DNA of 64,000 bases from Nesterenkonia aurantiaca (GCF_004364585.1 NZ_SOAN01000004.1:207530-271529), one strand, 5' to 3'; positions 16,846 to 27,001 are shown, counted from the first letter of the stretch. Notes: a model not told the origin generated them from the sequence alone. Numbers and translations: made by a program.

Positions 16846-18426
16846 TCAGAAGAGCGCCGGCTGACTCGGCGCCGCGGCGGCGGTGGTCAGCGCCCCCTGG
16901 TTGGGCACCATCTGGTTGGACGCCGTCTCGCCGGGCACCGGGGAGTCCGGGTCCTTCCGCTCCCGCCACATCAGGTCTGCGGGCTTGTCGAAGCCATGGC
17001 GACGCCGGGCGGTGCGCGCGGAGTCGGCCAGCCAGTGCCGGTATTCCTTCGACGCGTAGGAGCCGCCGCCGTAGATCCGGCGATACTTCGCCACCAGGGC
17101 GGGATACTCGCGGGCCAGCCACGCCATGAACCACTCGCGGGCGCCGGGGCGAAGGTGCAGCGCACCGGTGGTCACATAGCTGGCGCCGGCCTCGGCAAGT
17201 GCGGCATGCAGGGTGTCGATGCGCTCTTCGCCGTCGGTGAGCCAGGGCAGGATGGGCATGGCGAGCACGGAGCAGTCCAGCCCGGCGTCGGTGATGGAGC
17301 GGATCAGGTTCAATCGCGCCCGCGGGTCAGGCGTTCCCGGCTCCACCTTCTGCTGCAGCTCCGGGTCCATGACCGCCAGGGAGACTGCGACAGAGACCGA
17401 CACCTGCTTGGCCGCCTCCTGGAGCAGCGGGAGGTCTCGCTTGAGCAGCGGCCCCTTGGTCAGGATGGAGAACGGCGTCCCGGAATCGGCGAGCGCCCGG
17501 ATGATTCCGGGCATCAGCTGGTAGCGGCCCTCGGCGCGCTGATACGGATCGGTATTCGTCCCCAGCGCCACGTGCTCGCGCTTCCACGAGGGCCGATTCA
17601 CCTCGGCGCGGAGCACCTCGGCGACGTTGGTCTTCACGATGATCTGGGTGTCGAAGTCACGGCCAGCGTCAAGGTCGAGGTACTCGTGGGTCTTGCGCGC
17701 GAAGCAGTTGTGACTGATCACCCCGTTGGCGATGAAGTCACCGGTGCTGGTCGTGATGTCGATCAGAGCCTCAGTTCGGCCCAGCGCTTCGATGTGGGTG
17801 ATGCTCAGAGCGTCGCGGGTTTCCACCAGACTTCCCAACAGCGTCGCCTCGACCGCAGTCGCCTCCGGCTCTGTATACAGCTCGGGAGACATGCCAAGGC
17901 CGAACCCCATGAGTCGGTTGTTCACCGTCAGAGAGGGGCGTTGCGAGCCACCCTCCGGCCGAGCCACGTACTTCCACCCACGCTCTGTCAGGAACCGATG
18001 ATCCCCGCTGGCCACGATCTCCGTCCCATCACGGAGCGTGACGCGGAAAGCAGGCTTCTCCGTCCCCCATTTCGCAGACACGTCCGAGCGGACGAATCGG
18101 CGGTACTTGCCGTCGAACTTGGTGCCGACGACGGTGTCGCCCACCAGGACGTCGCGCAGCGGCTTCTGACGACCGTCCGCCATGAGGATCAGAGTCTCCG
18201 GGCTCAGGCAGTAGACGCACTGGTGGAGACACCCCCGGGTGGGGTTCACGGTCCAGGAGAATGGCATGTTCGATTGGCCCGGGACCTTGTTGAGCGCGGT
18301 CTTCGCCGCCACCTCGTGAAAGGTCACTCCTTCGAACTCCGGGGTGCGCACCGAGCGCATGAGCCCCTTGAGCGGGATGAGAGCCGTGCCCTCACTCTCC
18401 TGCACTGCCTGTCCCTGCCACCTCAT
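16846..18426 (-). CDS. Rv2578c-type radical SAM protein interrupted by an intein
   Basis: 526-residue precursor. The exteins form a radical SAM protein of the COG1533 (SplB/photolyase-like) group, close to mycobacterial Rv2578c. The cluster motif is split: RGCLHQCVY (Cys66, Cys70) precedes an intein (Cys73-Asn240), and CFARKTHEYLDLD (Cys241) follows, so splicing restores Cys-x3-Cys-x2-Cys. Downstream, ALGTNTDPYQRAEGRYQLM, ILTKGPLLKRDLPLL and VAVSLAVMDPELQQKVEPGTP are typical of the family. The spliced protein would have 358 residues. A LexA-type box lies 9 bp upstream of the ATG, which suggests DNA-damage induction. The substrate is unknown. Confidence 0.93.
   Translation of the reverse strand: MRWQGQAVQESEGTALIPLKGLMRSVRTPEFEGVTFHEVAAKTALNKVPGQSNMPFSWTVNPTRGCLHQCVYCLSPETLILMADGRQKPLRDVLVGDTVVGTKFDGKYRRFVRSDVSAKWGTEKPAFRVTLRDGTEIVASGDHRFLTERGWKYVARPEGGSQRPSLTVNNRLMGFGLGMSPELYTEPEATAVEATLLGSLVETRDALSITHIEALGRTEALIDITTSTGDFIANGVISHNCFARKTHEYLDLDAGRDFDTQIIVKTNVAEVLRAEVNRPSWKREHVALGTNTDPYQRAEGRYQLMPGIIRALADSGTPFSILTKGPLLKRDLPLLQEAAKQVSVSVAVSLAVMDPELQQKVEPGTPDPRARLNLIRSITDAGLDCSVLAMPILPWLTDGEERIDTLHAALAEAGASYVTTGALHLRPGAREWFMAWLAREYPALVAKYRRIYGGGSYASKEYRHWLADSARTARRRHGFDKPADLMWRERKDPDSPVPGETASNQMVPNQGALTTAAAAPSQPALF
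17707..18210 (-). other. Mini-intein in the radical SAM cluster motif
   Basis: 168 residues from Cys73 to Asn240. Block A begins CLSPETLILMADG; block B is ASGDHRFLTERGW with its histidine; block F is ALIDITTSTGDFIANGV; block G ends ISHN, followed by Cys241 of the C-extein. Both splice nucleophiles are cysteines, and the penultimate histidine and terminal asparagine are present, so it should be splicing-competent. There is no LAGLIDADG or HNH endonuclease, so it cannot home by itself. By eye its base composition is less G+C-rich than the flanking exteins. Confidence 0.93.
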
Positions 18427-18434
18427 GAAGCTAT

Positions 18435-18450
18435 TCGAACATAGTTTCGA
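18435..18450. promoter_or_regulatory. LexA-type SOS box
   Basis: TCGAACATAGTTTCGA matches the actinobacterial LexA consensus TCGAAC-N4-GTTCGA at 11 of 12 defined positions. It lies 9 bp upstream of the radical SAM ATG (minus strand) and 14 bp from the YeiH stop codon. The position overlaps where the promoter of the radical SAM gene should be, so LexA binding would repress that gene. Confidence 0.8.
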
Positions 18451-18463
18451 ATGGGTGTCGAGA

Positions 18464-19546
18464 TCAGCTCACCAGCAGCAGCACCGAAACCAGCCCGGTC
18501 CCCACCGCCAGCACGGTGCCGCCGGCGCCGAGAAGCAGCGCCGGGCCACCCTCACGCAGCAGTCGTCGCAGGTCCACCGAGGCCCCGACGCCGACCATTG
18601 CGGTGGTCAGAAGCATCGTGGTCACGTCCGCCGCGAAGTCAAGGGTGGGTGCGGGCAGGTCGGTCACCGAGCGCAGCAGCATCATCGCGAGGAAGCCGAG
18701 CACGAAGAGCGGGATCAGCGGCGGCCGCCGCCCCCCGCCCTGATGGTCGGCGGTGATGCGACGACGACGCCCGGCCAGGCTGATCCCGGCCACCACCGGC
18801 GCCAGCAGCACCACCCGGGCCAGCTTCACCAGGGTCGCGGTGGCCAGCGCCGCGGCACCGACCACTCCCCCGGCGGCGACCACCTGCCCCACCTCGTGGA
18901 TGCTGGCGCCGATCCAGACACCGAGCTGTTCCTCACCGAGGCCCAGCAGAGCTCCCAGCGCGGGCAGGGCGAGCAGCGCCAGGGTGCCGTAGAGGGTGAC
19001 CACGGCAACCGCGGCCGCGGCCGCGGACTGCACCGGGGCGCCGTCGTCGTCCTTGCCGTCACCGCGGTCGATCGCCGCTGCGGCAGCGGCAACCGCCGAG
19101 GCGCCGCAGATCGCCGTTCCGGTGGCCAGCAGTGTGGTCATTCCCCGCGGGGCACCCAGCAGCCGCCCCAGACCGAGCATGCCGAAGAAGGTCACCCCGA
19201 CGGCGAGTACCACGACGGCGAGCACCTGCCAGCCCAGGCCGAGCAGGTCTCCCAGGGCAAGCTGGAGTCCGAGCAGCACGATGCCCGCGCGGAGCAGCGT
19301 CTTGGCCGCCCAGCCGAGGCCTCGCTCCGCCCAGGCCGGTACCCAGCCCAGGCTGCGCAGCGCGATCCCGGCCAGCACGGCGATCAGCAGTCCGGAGACC
19401 ACCGGGATCAGCTCGGCGATCAGCCGATGTGCGGCGATCGCGATGATCAGCGCCAGCGCGATCCCGGGAAGGATCAGCGCGGTCTCGCGCCAGACACGCG
19501 CGAGCCTCGAGGTCAGGGCGGTGGTCAGGGCGGAGAGGGGAGGCAC
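18464..19546 (-). CDS. YeiH-type membrane protein (UPF0324, putative sulfate exporter family)
   Basis: 360-residue polytopic membrane protein with about ten hydrophobic segments. It contains the family signatures TLLATGTAICGASAVAAAAAAI (in part: ATGTAICGASAVAA) and GVWIGASIHEVGQVVAAG, and near the end TTMLLTTAMVGVGASVDLRRL. The GTG at 19546 is chosen because hydrophobic sequence begins soon after it; a TATGCT hexamer 6 bp upstream on the minus strand suggests a leaderless transcript. It is divergent from tgt across 35 bp. The transported substrate is not proven for this family. Confidence 0.87.
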   Translation of the reverse strand: MPPLSALTTALTSRLARVWRETALILPGIALALIIAIAAHRLIAELIPVVSGLLIAVLAGIALRSLGWVPAWAERGLGWAAKTLLRAGIVLLGLQLALGDLLGLGWQVLAVVVLAVGVTFFGMLGLGRLLGAPRGMTTLLATGTAICGASAVAAAAAAIDRGDGKDDDGAPVQSAAAAAVAVVTLYGTLALLALPALGALLGLGEEQLGVWIGASIHEVGQVVAAGGVVGAAALATATLVKLARVVLLAPVVAGISLAGRRRRITADHQGGGRRPPLIPLFVLGFLAMMLLRSVTDLPAPTLDFAADVTTMLLTTAMVGVGASVDLRRLLREGGPALLLGAGGTVLAVGTGLVSVLLLVS

Positions 19547-19572
19547 CGGATAAGCATAGGACCCTGGCCTAG

Positions 19573-20913
<1,341 letters not shown>

Positions 20914-21139
20914 GCCGGCGGACCCCGAGTCAGACTTGGCACCCTGCCGGACAGGTCAGCTCCCTGGCCTGACTGAGAGCTGAGGACGAGTCACTCATCC
21001 CTGCTCAGCGCGTCATGCGACCCTCGGCCTGAAGTTGCGCAATCGAACCACTTGAGGTGCACTGAGTCACAGCTCTTTGGCCTGCAGAACCTTTCGGCCA
21101 ACGCCTCAGCACCGTCAGGATCGATCTAGGCAGGACCAT

Positions 21140-23224
21140 TTGCGCCAACCCCCACCCGCGAGCGGTCACGCTCCACCCCTTGACCGCCACGCCTCCTGGG
21201 CGGCCCCGGAACGCCGTTATCGACCCGAGATCCACGGTCTGCGCGGCTTCGCGATCCTCGGAGTCGTGCTCTTCCACCTCTTCGGCGCGGGCAGAGTCTC
21301 CGGCGGCATCGACATCTTCTTGGCGATCTCCGGGTTCCTCTTCACCGCCATGCTGTTGCGCGAAGCAGTCGAGAGCGGCGGCACGATCCGCGTGGGCAGG
21401 TACCTGGCACGGCTCGCGAGACGGCTGCTTCCGGCGGCGGCGCTGGTCATCCTGGTCACCACACTGGCCGGGCTGCTCCTGTTCCCAGAGACCCGGCATG
21501 CTCAGCTTCTATCCGAGGCCCGGGCCTCCCTGCTCTACTTCGAGAACCTCGAGCTGATCCGCTCGCAGCTGAGCTACGGGGCCGCCGGTCCAGAGACGAG
21601 CCCTTTCCAGCACTTCTGGTCGCTCTCCGTGCAGGGCCAGTTCTACCTTCTCTGGCCCCTGGTGGCGCTGACAGCAGTGCTCCTGGCCAAACGGGCTGGA
21701 CGCAGCCCGATCCTGGTCATGGGGGTGATGACCGGCCTCATCGTCGTGGTCTCGTTCGGCTACGCCGTCTACATGGGCGGGGTCAGTCAGGACGAGGCGT
21801 ATCTGATGACGCGGACCCGCTTCTGGGAACTCGGCTTCGGTGGGCTGCTGGCGCTGCTGGGCTCCACACTGACGCTGCCGCGCCGCTGGCGCCGACCGGC
21901 CGGCTGGGCCGGCGTCGCCCTCATCATCACCACCGGATTCCTGCTCGACGGTGCGGCGCTGTTCCCCGGCCCGTGGGCGTTGTGGCCACTGCTGGGCATG
22001 GCACTTGTCCTGGCCGCCGCCGGTCCCGGGGGTGGTGCGAAGGACCCCGTCGCGACGGCGACCCGAGTGCTCTCGGCGCACCTCTTCACCTGGGTCGGCG
22101 ATCGCGCCTACGCCCTCTACCTCTGGCATTGGCCGCTGTTGATCTTCTACCTCGAGATCAGGGAGCGCCCTGGACTGGGGGTCGGTGGTGCGATGATCGT
22201 CCTGGCCGCGTCTCTGGTGCTGGCGGTGCTGACCCACCGGTGGGTGGAGCGCCCGGTGACCCGCGTCTCCGCCCGCATCTCCCTGCGAGTGCCCCTGGCG
22301 ATGGCGGCGACGGTGCTGCTGATCGGCGGCTCCGCGAGCAGCTACGCCATCCACCAGATCGATCTCCAGCGCAGCGGGGCCCCGTCCCTGGCGGAGCTTG
22401 ATCATCAGGACTATCCGGGGGCACTGGCCACGCTGGCCGACACCGATGCCCCGAAGAACGTGGACTTCGTCCCCGATCTGCAGACCCTGGCGCAGAGCCG
22501 GCCGGACTACTACGACTGGGGATGCCGACAGGAGATCGGTGACGGGCCGGGCCGCGGCGAGGTTCTGGTGTGCGTAGACCCGGACAGACCCGCTGACCCG
22601 GACCTGACCGTGATGATCACCGGAGGCTCACACGCGGGGCAGTGGCACCACGCCTGGAGGATGCTGGCGGCGCAGAACAACTGGGAGCTGCTGATCGCCG
22701 ATAAGTCGGCCTGCATCTTCACGGAGGCCTCGGACCCCGAGAATAACCAGTGCCACGAATGGAACCTCAACCTGCTCGACGTGGTCTCCGAGCGCGAACC
22801 GGACCTGGTGTTCACCGCCGGCACCCGGGTGCCCAACGACGGCAGCCCGGAGAACATCCAGCCAGGGGCCCCGCAGAAGTGGCAGCAGATCATGGACCGC
22901 GGCTCCGAGGTGCTGCTGATGCGCGGGACCCCGCGGCGCGAGGACTCGGTGGCTGACTGTCTCGCCCAGGACGGGGACGCCGAGGCCTGCGGGATGGACC
23001 CGATCAGCTACCGGGACACCAACCCGCTCACCACACCCGACCTGCCCGAGGGCTTGTTCACCGTGGACATGACCGAGCACCTGTGTTTCGAGCAGATCTG
23101 CCCGGCGGTGATCGGCAATATCGCGGTGTACTACGACCAGAGTCACCTTTCGAACCACTACGTGGAATCCATGGCGCCGTTGCTGGAGGCGAAGCTCCGC
23201 GAGGCGATGCCACACCTGTTCTGA
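21140..23224 (+). CDS. OafA/YrhL-type membrane acyltransferase with SGNH domain
   Basis: Predicted O-acetyltransferase of cell-surface glycans. An N-terminal acyltransferase-3 domain with about ten membrane helices (PEIHGLRGFAILGVVLFHLF, GGIDIFLAISGFLFTAMLL) is followed after about residue 410 by an extracytoplasmic SGNH-type domain with the nucleophile in VMITGGSHAGQW and the catalytic pair in YDQSHLSNHY. The start is uncertain: the TTG at 21140 has AGGA 4-5 bp upstream and gives 694 residues; an in-frame TTG at 21077 has no ribosome site. It stands alone between tgt and a convergent hypothetical gene. A likely substrate is a cell-wall polysaccharide or peptidoglycan. Confidence 0.88.
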   Translation: MRQPPPASGHAPPLDRHASWAAPERRYRPEIHGLRGFAILGVVLFHLFGAGRVSGGIDIFLAISGFLFTAMLLREAVESGGTIRVGRYLARLARRLLPAAALVILVTTLAGLLLFPETRHAQLLSEARASLLYFENLELIRSQLSYGAAGPETSPFQHFWSLSVQGQFYLLWPLVALTAVLLAKRAGRSPILVMGVMTGLIVVVSFGYAVYMGGVSQDEAYLMTRTRFWELGFGGLLALLGSTLTLPRRWRRPAGWAGVALIITTGFLLDGAALFPGPWALWPLLGMALVLAAAGPGGGAKDPVATATRVLSAHLFTWVGDRAYALYLWHWPLLIFYLEIRERPGLGVGGAMIVLAASLVLAVLTHRWVERPVTRVSARISLRVPLAMAATVLLIGGSASSYAIHQIDLQRSGAPSLAELDHQDYPGALATLADTDAPKNVDFVPDLQTLAQSRPDYYDWGCRQEIGDGPGRGEVLVCVDPDRPADPDLTVMITGGSHAGQWHHAWRMLAAQNNWELLIADKSACIFTEASDPENNQCHEWNLNLLDVVSEREPDLVFTAGTRVPNDGSPENIQPGAPQKWQQIMDRGSEVLLMRGTPRREDSVADCLAQDGDAEACGMDPISYRDTNPLTTPDLPEGLFTVDMTEHLCFEQICPAVIGNIAVYYDQSHLSNHYVESMAPLLEAKLREAMPHLF

Positions 23225-23291
23225 GCTGGCCGGGTTCTGTTCTGAGCGGGCTCGGTTCTGCTCAGAGCCGGCCCAGTCGAGGCTGGCCGGG

Positions 23292-23837
23292 TCAGAGCTG
23301 AGCCAGCAGCTCCCGCCAGACCGCCTTCCAGCGTTCGACCTCCTCGGGAGAGCCCAGCTTGGTGTGACCGACCCCCACCGAGGACTTCGTCAGAGACTTC
23401 TGCGAGATCGTCACCGCGACCCGGGAGCCGTCGACCAGCCCGGCGCGCCAGTATCGCCAGCGCTCCGTCGCTGAGGTGCCGGGTTCGCCCTGGACCGTGA
23501 CGCCGCCGAAGGAGTCACGTCCGTGGACCAGGCCGATCCAGGCCTGCAGCGCGGCATCCATGTCTCCTGGATAGGTCTTGGAGACCGAGGCCTGGAACTC
23601 ACCGGCCCGGGACTCCCCCGGCCGGCGCAGCGCATGGTGCTGTTCGTAGGCGACCGCCACGCTCTGGGCCCACCAGCCACGATTCTCCACGTCCTCGGGC
23701 ATATGGTCATAGACGATCCCGGCGATCTCGCGGTGCGGCAGGGCCGCAGCTCCGGCGTCGTCGAGGGCGGTGACCCACTGCGCCCAAGCGCGTCGGGTGG
23801 TGCGTTCGATGGCTGCGGTGCTGTGACTCCTGACCAT
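23292..23837 (-). CDS. Conserved hypothetical protein, DUF4287-like N-terminus
   Basis: 181 residues. The N-terminal half (STAAIERTTRRAWAQWVTALDDAGA, then LPHREIAGIVYDHMPED and GWWAQSVAVAYEQHHALRR) resembles the helical DUF4287-type module of small actinobacterial proteins. The C-terminal half (WRYWRAGLVDGSRVAVTISQKS, KSSVGVGHTKL) looks like a small beta-rich domain, possibly SRPBCC-related. No signal peptide or membrane helix is seen. I do not recognise a function. Confidence 0.7.
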   Translation of the reverse strand: MVRSHSTAAIERTTRRAWAQWVTALDDAGAAALPHREIAGIVYDHMPEDVENRGWWAQSVAVAYEQHHALRRPGESRAGEFQASVSKTYPGDMDAALQAWIGLVHGRDSFGGVTVQGEPGTSATERWRYWRAGLVDGSRVAVTISQKSLTKSSVGVGHTKLGSPEEVERWKAVWRELLAQL

Positions 23838-23927
23838 GGAATCGAGCCTACGCCGCTGGTGCGGGCCTGCCAGCCCCTGGCCGCCGTGGAACCTCCCCCG
23901 GCGGCTCAGGCGCCTCGACCTCAGGCC

Positions 23928-24158
23928 TCAGCCGGCGTCGATCGCGTTGACCGGCATATGAGGGAAGTACTCCCAGAGCTCGCGGAGTCTGCGGAACTGC
24001 AGGTCTTCATCGAGGCCTGCAAGCACGGTGACCACCGCAGGCCGCGCTCCCGACGCGGTGGCGGCTTGGACGAGATCCCTGGGGACGGTGGGTTGAGCAG
24101 TGAGCGTGAATGCGGTCTTGACAGCTTCGACGACTTCTACTCGGGTGACAGCGTGCAT
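23928..24158 (-). CDS. Small DUF2795-like protein
   Basis: 76 residues: VEVVEAVKTAFTLTAQPTVPRDLVQAATASG, then VVTVLAGLDEDLQFRRLRELWEYFPHMPV. The alternating helices and the pattern of a small domain ending in a leucine-rich helix resemble DUF2795 proteins, which are common in actinobacteria and of unknown role. The ATG at 24158 has an excellent ribosome site (GGAAGGA, 5 bp away). It lies 54 bp downstream of prfC on the same strand and may share its transcript. Confidence 0.7.
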   Translation of the reverse strand: MHAVTRVEVVEAVKTAFTLTAQPTVPRDLVQAATASGARPAVVTVLAGLDEDLQFRRLRELWEYFPHMPVNAIDAG

Positions 24159-24212
24159 GGTGTTCCTTCCAAGAGGGTTCTGCATGGGGTGCCCGCAGCC
24201 CTCGGCGATCGG

Positions 24213-25823
24213 TCACATCCGTGCGGAGACCGATGCGTTGATGCTTCCCGGAGGATCCGGGAGCAGGTTTGGATGGTCGCGCTGAACGGTGCGCAACCTC
24301 CACGGGTCTCTGAACAACGCCACAGGAGTGCCGTCGCTGCGGTAGAGGACTTCGCAGTCCTGGCGACCGTTGAGGATCTCGGCGGCCGCGGCGTCGATGT
24401 CGCGGGCGACCGAATAGTCCAGCGCGTCGAAGGACACCGAGGCGCCGAAGTCGGATTCCATCCGGGCCGAGACGACCTCGAACTGCATCGGGCCCACGGC
24501 GCCCAGCACCGGGCGCTGCTGGCCGCGGCGCTCGGAGTAGAACACCTGGATGACGCCCTCGCGGTCCAGCTGCTCGACGCCCTTGCGGAACTGCTTGTGC
24601 TTGGAAGCGTCCCCGGTCTTGCCCACCCGGAAGTGCTCCGGGGCGAAGGGCTTGAACGGCGGGAACATCACGGACTGACCGGCGAAGAGCGTGTCCCCGG
24701 GACGCAGCGTGGAGGCGTTGACCAGGCCGACGACGTCGCCGGGCCAGGCGGTGTCCACGGTGGTGCGGTCGCGGCCGAAGACCTGCTGGGAGTACTTGGT
24801 CGGGAAGGGCTTCCCGGACTGGGCGTGGGTGGCGACCATGCCGCGTTCGAAGACCCCGGAGCAGATGCGCATGAACGCGATCCGGTCGCGGTGAGCCTTG
24901 TCCATGCCGGTCTGCACCTTGAAGACATAGCCGCTGAAGTCAGAGGTCAGCTCGTGGGGGGCACCTTCGGCGTCCGGGCGGGCCTGCGGCGGTGGTCCCT
25001 GCTCCATGATGAACTGCAGCAGCTCTTCGACGCCGATGTTCTGCACGGCGGAGGCGAAGAACAGCGGGGTGGCCTCCTGGGCGAGGAAGGCCTCGCGGTC
25101 GTAGAACGCGTCGTCGAGCTCCAGCAGCGAGGACTCCTCCACCGCGGTCTGGAACTCGACCGGGTACTCGGCCTCGGCGATCTCGGCGGAGAGCTTCTCG
25201 GCGAGGACCTTCTTCGCACCGCCGGGGGCGCGGGTGTAGCGGTTCATGGTCATCTCATCGGGGTGCAGCAGCCCGAGCATGTGCCCGGAGTCGCCCACGG
25301 GCCAGTTGCGCGGCATCGAGCGCATCCCGGTGCGGGTGAGGATCTCATCGACCAGCTCCAGGGCGTCCTGGCCCGGGCGGTCCCATTTGTTGATCACGGT
25401 GATCACCGGCAGACCGCGAGCCTTGCAGACCTCGAAGAGCTTCATGGTCTGGGCTTCCATGCCCTTGGCCGCGTCGATGAGCATGATCACCGCGTCCACG
25501 GCCGCCAGCACGCGGAAGGTGTCCTCGGAGAAGTCGGCGTGCCCGGGGGTGTCCACCAGGTTCACGATCGCGTCCCCGACGGTGAACTGCAGCACCGCGG
25601 AGCTCACCGAGATACCCCGGGCCTTCTCCATCTCCATCCAGTCCGAGACGGTGCCGCGGCGACCGGCTTTGCCATGGATCGCGCCCGCCTCGGTGATGGC
25701 ATTGGAGTGAAGCAGCAGGGCCTCACTCAATGTGGACTTGCCCGCATCGGGATGCGAGATCACCGCGATGGTGCGGCGAGACAAGGCCTCCTCCAGGATC
25801 TGCTTGGTATCTGCTTCCTTCAC
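24213..25823 (-). CDS. prfC: Peptide chain release factor 3
   Basis: Translational GTPase that recycles release factors 1 and 2 from the ribosome. G1 is SHPDAGKSTL, G2 is in RGISVSSAVL, G3 is DTPGHADF, G4 is NKWDR, followed by domain II and a C-terminal domain (GPMQFEVVSARMESDFGA). The GTG at 25823 gives 536 residues, close to the 530 usual for the family, and puts G1 near residue 25. The frame continues upstream through a large palindrome, but that part is not family-like. The neighbouring esterase is on the same strand but separated by about 240 bp. Confidence 0.96.
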   Translation of the reverse strand: MKEADTKQILEEALSRRTIAVISHPDAGKSTLSEALLLHSNAITEAGAIHGKAGRRGTVSDWMEMEKARGISVSSAVLQFTVGDAIVNLVDTPGHADFSEDTFRVLAAVDAVIMLIDAAKGMEAQTMKLFEVCKARGLPVITVINKWDRPGQDALELVDEILTRTGMRSMPRNWPVGDSGHMLGLLHPDEMTMNRYTRAPGGAKKVLAEKLSAEIAEAEYPVEFQTAVEESSLLELDDAFYDREAFLAQEATPLFFASAVQNIGVEELLQFIMEQGPPPQARPDAEGAPHELTSDFSGYVFKVQTGMDKAHRDRIAFMRICSGVFERGMVATHAQSGKPFPTKYSQQVFGRDRTTVDTAWPGDVVGLVNASTLRPGDTLFAGQSVMFPPFKPFAPEHFRVGKTGDASKHKQFRKGVEQLDREGVIQVFYSERRGQQRPVLGAVGPMQFEVVSARMESDFGASVSFDALDYSVARDIDAAAAEILNGRQDCEVLYRSDGTPVALFRDPWRLRTVQRDHPNLLPDPPGSINASVSARM

Positions 25824-25904
25824 GCCTCTGACTCTACGCTTCCGCGGGTAGAGAGTTGAATTCCGGGCAGGCCGTGAGTGCACCGTCACAGCCCGGCGGC
25901 AATT

Positions 25905-25976
25905 TGTCGCATCGCTATGCCATGTCCCATCGCTATGGACGGAAATAGCGGTGGGACATGGCATAGCGATGCGACA
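25905..25976. repeat. 72-bp near-perfect palindrome (32-bp arms, 8-nt loop)
   Basis: Arms 25905-25936 and 25945-25976 are complementary at 31 of 32 positions; the one exception would be a G-U pair in RNA. The loop is GGACGGAA. Within each arm the decamer CATCGCTATG or its near copy is itself repeated, 19 bp apart. It lies between the esterase stop and the prfC start, both on the minus strand. As RNA it would form a very stable hairpin, but it lacks a U-tract on either side. It could be a REP-like element, a processing signal or a terminator. Confidence 0.9.
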
Positions 25977-26061
25977 GATCGAGGCTGGCGAGCCGATCCG
26001 AGCGCATGGCTGGAGCGCGGTCATCGAGATGGAACGAAGCAGCTGACCGGAACTGGGACTG

Positions 26062-26958
26062 CTAGGCGAACGCCGCCTTGACCGATTCCGCGATCTTTTC
26101 GTACACCGGCTCCACGACCTCGCGCCCGGCACCGCCCATGTTGAACGCGTGGCCCACCCCGTGGAGATCGAGATGGTCGATCAAGGCGTCCTCCGCGCGC
26201 AGCCGCTGCGCGTATCTGGCGGCCTCGTCGCGAAGGACGTCGTGCTCTGCTGAGATCACGAGTGCCGGTGCAATGCCCGCCAGTGGCGCGGTGTCCTTGA
26301 CCCCGGCCGGGGACGCGAGCCGATCGGCTCGCAGCCTGACATCGGGGCAGTAGGCGGAGTTGAACACCGGTCCCATCCGCACCAGAAACTTCTCTTGGCC
26401 CGGTGACCATTTCCGCGCTGCCGGGATGCTGAGGTCCAGAGCCGGGTACATCAAGACCTGCAACAAGACCTCCGGGCGTCCTCCCTCTTCGAAGGCCAGC
26501 CGGGCCGCCGCCGCGGCCAGGGCGCCGCCCGCAGACTGACCTCCGAGGGCGAGCTTGCTTCCGTCCCAGGGCCGTTCCGGTGAGGCCACCCAGGTGGCGA
26601 CGTCGTACACCTGTTCCACCGGGCCGGGGAACCGCGACTGTGGCGCGGGGATGTAGTCGAGGTTGATCACCGTGACGCCTGCGTGGAAGGCCATGAAACG
26701 GCACAGGGCGTCATCCTGCTCGGGGTGGCGAATCACGAAGCCGCCGCCGTGCAGGTTCAGGTAGACCCCGCGCCCGGCTGCGCCGGACGGTGGGGAGTAT
26801 TGGATCGCGCGCAGCGTCCCATGCCTGGTGGGGACGGCGATCTCCTCGGTGGTGGCGGGGAGATCGGCGAAGGCGACCTCTGGTGGCAGCCGTGAACCGC
26901 GGGGAGCTCGCTGCAGCAACTTGGCCACGCCGTCGGCGAGCCATCCTGGTAACACCAT
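26062..26958 (-). CDS. Alpha/beta hydrolase, hormone-sensitive-lipase type esterase
   Basis: 298 residues of the HSL (family IV) esterase type. The oxyanion-hole motif is HGGGF (70-74), the nucleophile elbow is GGQSAGG with Ser142, and the catalytic acid and base are Asp240 (ISAEHDVLRDEA) and His270 (HGVGHAFNM). The ATG at 26958 has AAAGGAG 8-9 bp upstream; further upstream codons are not family-like. No signal peptide is seen, so it is probably cytoplasmic and acts on short-chain esters. It is divergent from a GNAT gene across 43 bp. Confidence 0.9.
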   Translation of the reverse strand: MVLPGWLADGVAKLLQRAPRGSRLPPEVAFADLPATTEEIAVPTRHGTLRAIQYSPPSGAAGRGVYLNLHGGGFVIRHPEQDDALCRFMAFHAGVTVINLDYIPAPQSRFPGPVEQVYDVATWVASPERPWDGSKLALGGQSAGGALAAAAARLAFEEGGRPEVLLQVLMYPALDLSIPAARKWSPGQEKFLVRMGPVFNSAYCPDVRLRADRLASPAGVKDTAPLAGIAPALVISAEHDVLRDEAARYAQRLRAEDALIDHLDLHGVGHAFNMGGAGREVVEPVYEKIAESVKAAFA

Positions 26959-27001
26959 GTGCAGTCTCTCCTTTGACAGGTCTCCGCCTATTCTTGCCCT
27001 T

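Noticed and set aside
23225..23291. Repeated GGTTCTG words after the acyltransferase gene as a terminator
   Set aside because: The possible stems are short and imperfect and no T-tract is present.
25824..26132. N-terminal extension of PrfC through the palindrome
   Set aside because: The extra residues are not RF3-like and are encoded by the inverted repeat; the GTG at 25823 gives the family's normal length.
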